Shown here piece after piece: positions 15,185 to 16,909 of a DNA stretch of 16,909 bases (its first letter is position 1; each line of letters starts with the position of its first letter). The DNA lies in contig CAADUC010000091.1 in the NCBI GenBank assembly GCA_900752115.1, forward strand, positions 1 to 16,909, in the 5' to 3' direction. Both the position numbers and the translations under genes were made by a program. The notes beneath the pieces were generated by a model. It made no database searches and was not told the DNA's origin. It saw nothing but the letters and a program-made list of their open reading frames with translations. Source of the DNA: Clostridia bacterium. Lineage in GTDB: Bacteria; Bacillota; Clostridia; Oscillospirales; Acutalibacteraceae.

Positions 15185-15850
15185 ATGCCGAAATGTAAGT
15201 TTTGCCATCAAAAGAAAGAGTTTTACAACGAGCTTGGCTATTGTGACGAGTGTCTGGATGAGATTCGTTCGTTTCTCAAAACCAGCCGCCAGAGGCTGAA
15301 TGCCTGGCGGGAAGAGAGTCTGACGGCGGATGAGGAGCGTCGGAAGGAAATTGGCGAACAGGCCCTGGCGCTTGAAGAAGCGCTTCATCAGTATGAAAAG
15401 CGGGGCGTGGCTGTGAACCGGAAGGAGTACCGCGCACAAATTCGCGCGGTGCTGGCTCACTGCGGTGTCACGAAGCCGAAAAAGACGAACCGGCCGCTTT
15501 TGGCGGGCGGCCTTGCGCTCTGTGTGGTGCTTGCTGCCGCCGCGGTTGTATTTGCCGTGCAGTGGCAGGGACAGAAAGCCCAGTACGATGAGCTTTTGCA
15601 GCAGAACGAACAGCTGACGATGAGCCTGTCCGATCTGCAGATGCAGCTTGACGCCGCGCTTTCCGGTCAGTCCGGAGAAACGGACGGTATGGTGGACGGG
15701 TCCATGGATGGCGGCGGTTTCGTGGATAACGGCGGCTCTGTGAACGGGGGAGATTTCGCGGGCGGTTCGATCGGCGGCAGCGCAGCGGCGGATCCCGTGG
15801 GTGGAATGGTAACCACCATGGATGGGGCAGCGGTTGCGATTCCCGGTTGA
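15185..15850 (+). CDS. Zinc-ribbon, single-TM, coiled-coil, Gly-rich protein (unknown function)
   Basis: A 221-residue protein in no family I can name. A cytoplasmic zinc ribbon (CKFC at 4-7 and CDEC at 20-23) leads to a charged helical region (25-98). A single membrane helix (about 104-126) comes next, then a short coiled coil (127-160, QYDELLQQNEQLTMSLSDLQ). The tail (163-221) is low-complexity, Gly/Asp/Ser-rich, with repeats such as DGGG, DNGG, NGGD and AGGS. The layout suggests an envelope protein with a disordered outer tail. The ATG at 15185 has ACAGGAGGAG upstream. An in-frame ATG at 15122 would add 21 basic residues. The 275 bp to the divergent enolase gene should hold both promoters, but I see none that is convincing. 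Monocistronic. Confidence 0.82.
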   Translation: MPKCKFCHQKKEFYNELGYCDECLDEIRSFLKTSRQRLNAWREESLTADEERRKEIGEQALALEEALHQYEKRGVAVNRKEYRAQIRAVLAHCGVTKPKKTNRPLLAGGLALCVVLAAAAVVFAVQWQGQKAQYDELLQQNEQLTMSLSDLQMQLDAALSGQSGETDGMVDGSMDGGGFVDNGGSVNGGDFAGGSIGGSAAADPVGGMVTTMDGAAVAIPG

Positions 15851-15913
15851 CGGGCTGTTCACCCTGCAGGCGGAACAGAGAGCGCGGGATAAACAACGTC
15901 TGGAGGAATATGG

Positions 15914-15965
15914 AAAACGGGGAGTTTGGAAGCGGCGTCAGCCGCTCTCAAACTCCCCGTTTTTT
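15914..15965. terminator. Long bidirectional terminator
   Basis: AAAACGGGGAGTTTG (15914-15928) pairs with CAAACTCCCCGTTTT, and inside them AGCGGC pairs with GCCGCT around a GTCA loop; six Ts follow on plus, and A/T sequence on the other side. It separates the zinc-ribbon gene from the convergent flavin reductase gene. Confidence 0.92.
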
Positions 15966-15983
15966 CCCCGCTGGGGTATGTCT

Positions 15984-16553
15984 TTACGACTCCCCGATGA
16001 TTTGTTTTCCGTCACAGAAGGCCCTGCCGGCCGGCTCTCCCAAACGGCGGTAAACGTTGTGAATCGGATCAAAGGTAATGGGATCCAGCTTTTTGGGATC
16101 AACGGATCCTTTTGCGTCCAGGATGGACTCCTCCGCACAGACATTGACAATTTCCCCCACAAGACGGCCGGTCTGCGGATCATAGCTGCGCAGGCGGCAT
16201 TCCACTGCCATGGGAAGCTCGTCAATCAAAGGTGCGTCCACGAAGGAGGAACGGCTGACATGGAATCCGGCCCGGGCCAGCTTGTCCGGAGTGTCGTTTC
16301 CCGATACAAGCCCTACGTAATCACAGGCTGCCGCATGAGCTGTATCCGCCATACTGACGGTAAAAGCGCCGCGATCAATAATGTTTTTCACTGTTTTGTG
16401 TCCTGAGCTCACGCAGAGGGAAAGCTCGTTCGTGTCGCTGATACCGCCCCAGGCTGCGTTCATGGCATTCGGCACGCCGTCCGGCCCATAGGCGGCAAGA
16501 ATAAATACCGGCTGAGGGTATACCCAGGTTTTCGCTCCGAAATTTTTCCGCAA
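15984..16553 (-). CDS. Flavin reductase-family FMN-binding protein, TTG start
   Basis: A 189-residue protein of the flavin reductase-like split-barrel fold, which binds FMN and transfers electrons from NAD(P)H or serves as an electron carrier. Visible hallmarks are the opening PQPVFILAAYGPDGVPNAMNAAWGGI, where Asn/Ala follow the variable loop, the FMN-region SLCVSSGHKTVKNI, and FTVSMAD. Substrate is unknown. Translation starts at TTG (16551-16553) with GGGAGG eight bases upstream; the family alignment agrees with this start. It follows the gene cut by the right edge by 36 bp on the same strand, so the two are probably one operon, closed by the terminator at 15914-15965. Confidence 0.9.
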   Translation of the reverse strand: MRKNFGAKTWVYPQPVFILAAYGPDGVPNAMNAAWGGISDTNELSLCVSSGHKTVKNIIDRGAFTVSMADTAHAAACDYVGLVSGNDTPDKLARAGFHVSRSSFVDAPLIDELPMAVECRLRSYDPQTGRLVGEIVNVCAEESILDAKGSVDPKKLDPITFDPIHNVYRRLGEPAGRAFCDGKQIIGES

Positions 16554-16589
16554 TTCTGATTCCTCCCGTCTCTGTCGTTCGGCGCAGCG

Positions 16590-16909
16590 CTATTCGTTCC
16601 GCCAGAATCTCTGTCGCTCTGCTGTTTCAACGCTCCGTTGTCTTTGTTCAAGCTCCCGCAGCAGATGCTTTTCATCCCGGTAGCCGTCTGCAAAGACGAT
16701 GGCGCGCCTGCCGGTACGGCCGTCCCCATAACGCGCGAGGCAAACGAGCACGCGGCTGTGCGCGCGTTCGGGGATGCGTTCCACGTCGAGAATTTCCACG
16801 GTGCCTGCCGGAAGCACGTTCGTTCTGGCCATCCGGCGGATTTCCGTGAGACGGTATTCCACTTTTCGGGCGGCGTGCGAATGCAGAGCGGGGCCGCTGT
16901 ATTGCACGA
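16590..16909 (-). CDS. Unrecognised protein, 5' part beyond right edge
   Basis: About 106 C-terminal residues are visible and I recognise no family. The sequence is rich in Arg/Glu, with ARTNVLPAGTVEILDVERIP, a mixed alpha/beta middle (VLVCLARYGDG, AIVFADGYRDEK) and a highly charged helical end (LLRELEQRQRSVETAERQRFW). The frame is open to the window edge, so the GTG at 16905-16907 need not be the start. It is 36 bp upstream of the flavin reductase gene in the same direction. Confidence 0.55.
   Translation of the reverse strand, partial: VQYSGPALHSHAARKVEYRLTEIRRMARTNVLPAGTVEILDVERIPERAHSRVLVCLARYGDGRTGRRAIVFADGYRDEKHLLRELEQRQRSVETAERQRFWRNE

Overview
The window looks like chromosomal DNA from a moderately GC-rich low-G+C-phylum bacterium (Firmicutes/Bacillota, class Clostridia, probably near the Oscillospiraceae/Ruminococcaceae). 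Reasons: strong AGGAGG ribosome binding sites, UUG and GTG starts, a PadR + DUF2812 gene pair, a Clostridia-style PTS enzyme I, a CCA-encoding initiator tRNA, and many intrinsic terminators. No phage, CRISPR array or complete mobile element is present. Lineage is inferred from gene families, not from a marker-gene search.

Layout. (i) 1-1104: a possible transposase start on the left edge (minus strand), then a terminator and a decayed in-frame chimera: a LysR-type regulator without its DNA-binding domain, joined to the tail of an NmrA/SDR-type oxidoreductase. (ii) 1105-5653: a signalling island. A 7TM sensor histidine kinase (minus) and an OmpR-type response regulator (minus) lie on either side of a secreted, membrane-anchored stalk protein encoded on the plus strand. 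The kinase and stalk-protein start codons are only 27 bp apart. The response regulator appears to start at a non-AUG codon. (iii) 5654-6822: about 310 bp with no gene, closed by a strong terminator, then pcp (pyroglutamyl peptidase). (iv) 6823-7690: an AT-richer GNAT acetyltransferase and an initiator tRNA-Met with a perfect consensus promoter, both on minus. (v) 7691-10513: ptsI (PTS enzyme I) overlapping an MscS-family channel gene, then a terminator. (vi) 10514-13560: a minus-strand padR-DUF2812 operon with a perfect sigma-A promoter and a three-half-site operator. Back to back with it is a near-perfect plus promoter that reads a broken aldo/keto reductase remnant and an intact aldo/keto reductase. 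Two tandem 31-bp repeats and two hairpins follow. (vii) 13561-14909: enolase (minus). (viii) 14910-15965: a zinc-ribbon, one-TM, coiled-coil, Gly-rich protein (plus) with a long terminator. (ix) 15966-16909: a flavin reductase-family protein and an unrecognised protein cut by the right edge (minus).

How they may work together. enolase makes PEP and PtsI consumes it, but the two are not in one operon. The kinase, stalk protein and response regulator probably form one envelope-signalling unit, with the stalk protein as a candidate ligand, co-sensor or target. The PadR/DUF2812 pair is likely a self-repressing switch with a membrane effector. The most unusual parts are the response regulator / opposite-strand surface gene / kinase arrangement, the LysR-SDR chimera, the ATA/TTG start of the response regulator, the PadR promoter-operator, and the gene-free transcribed-looking region before pcp.
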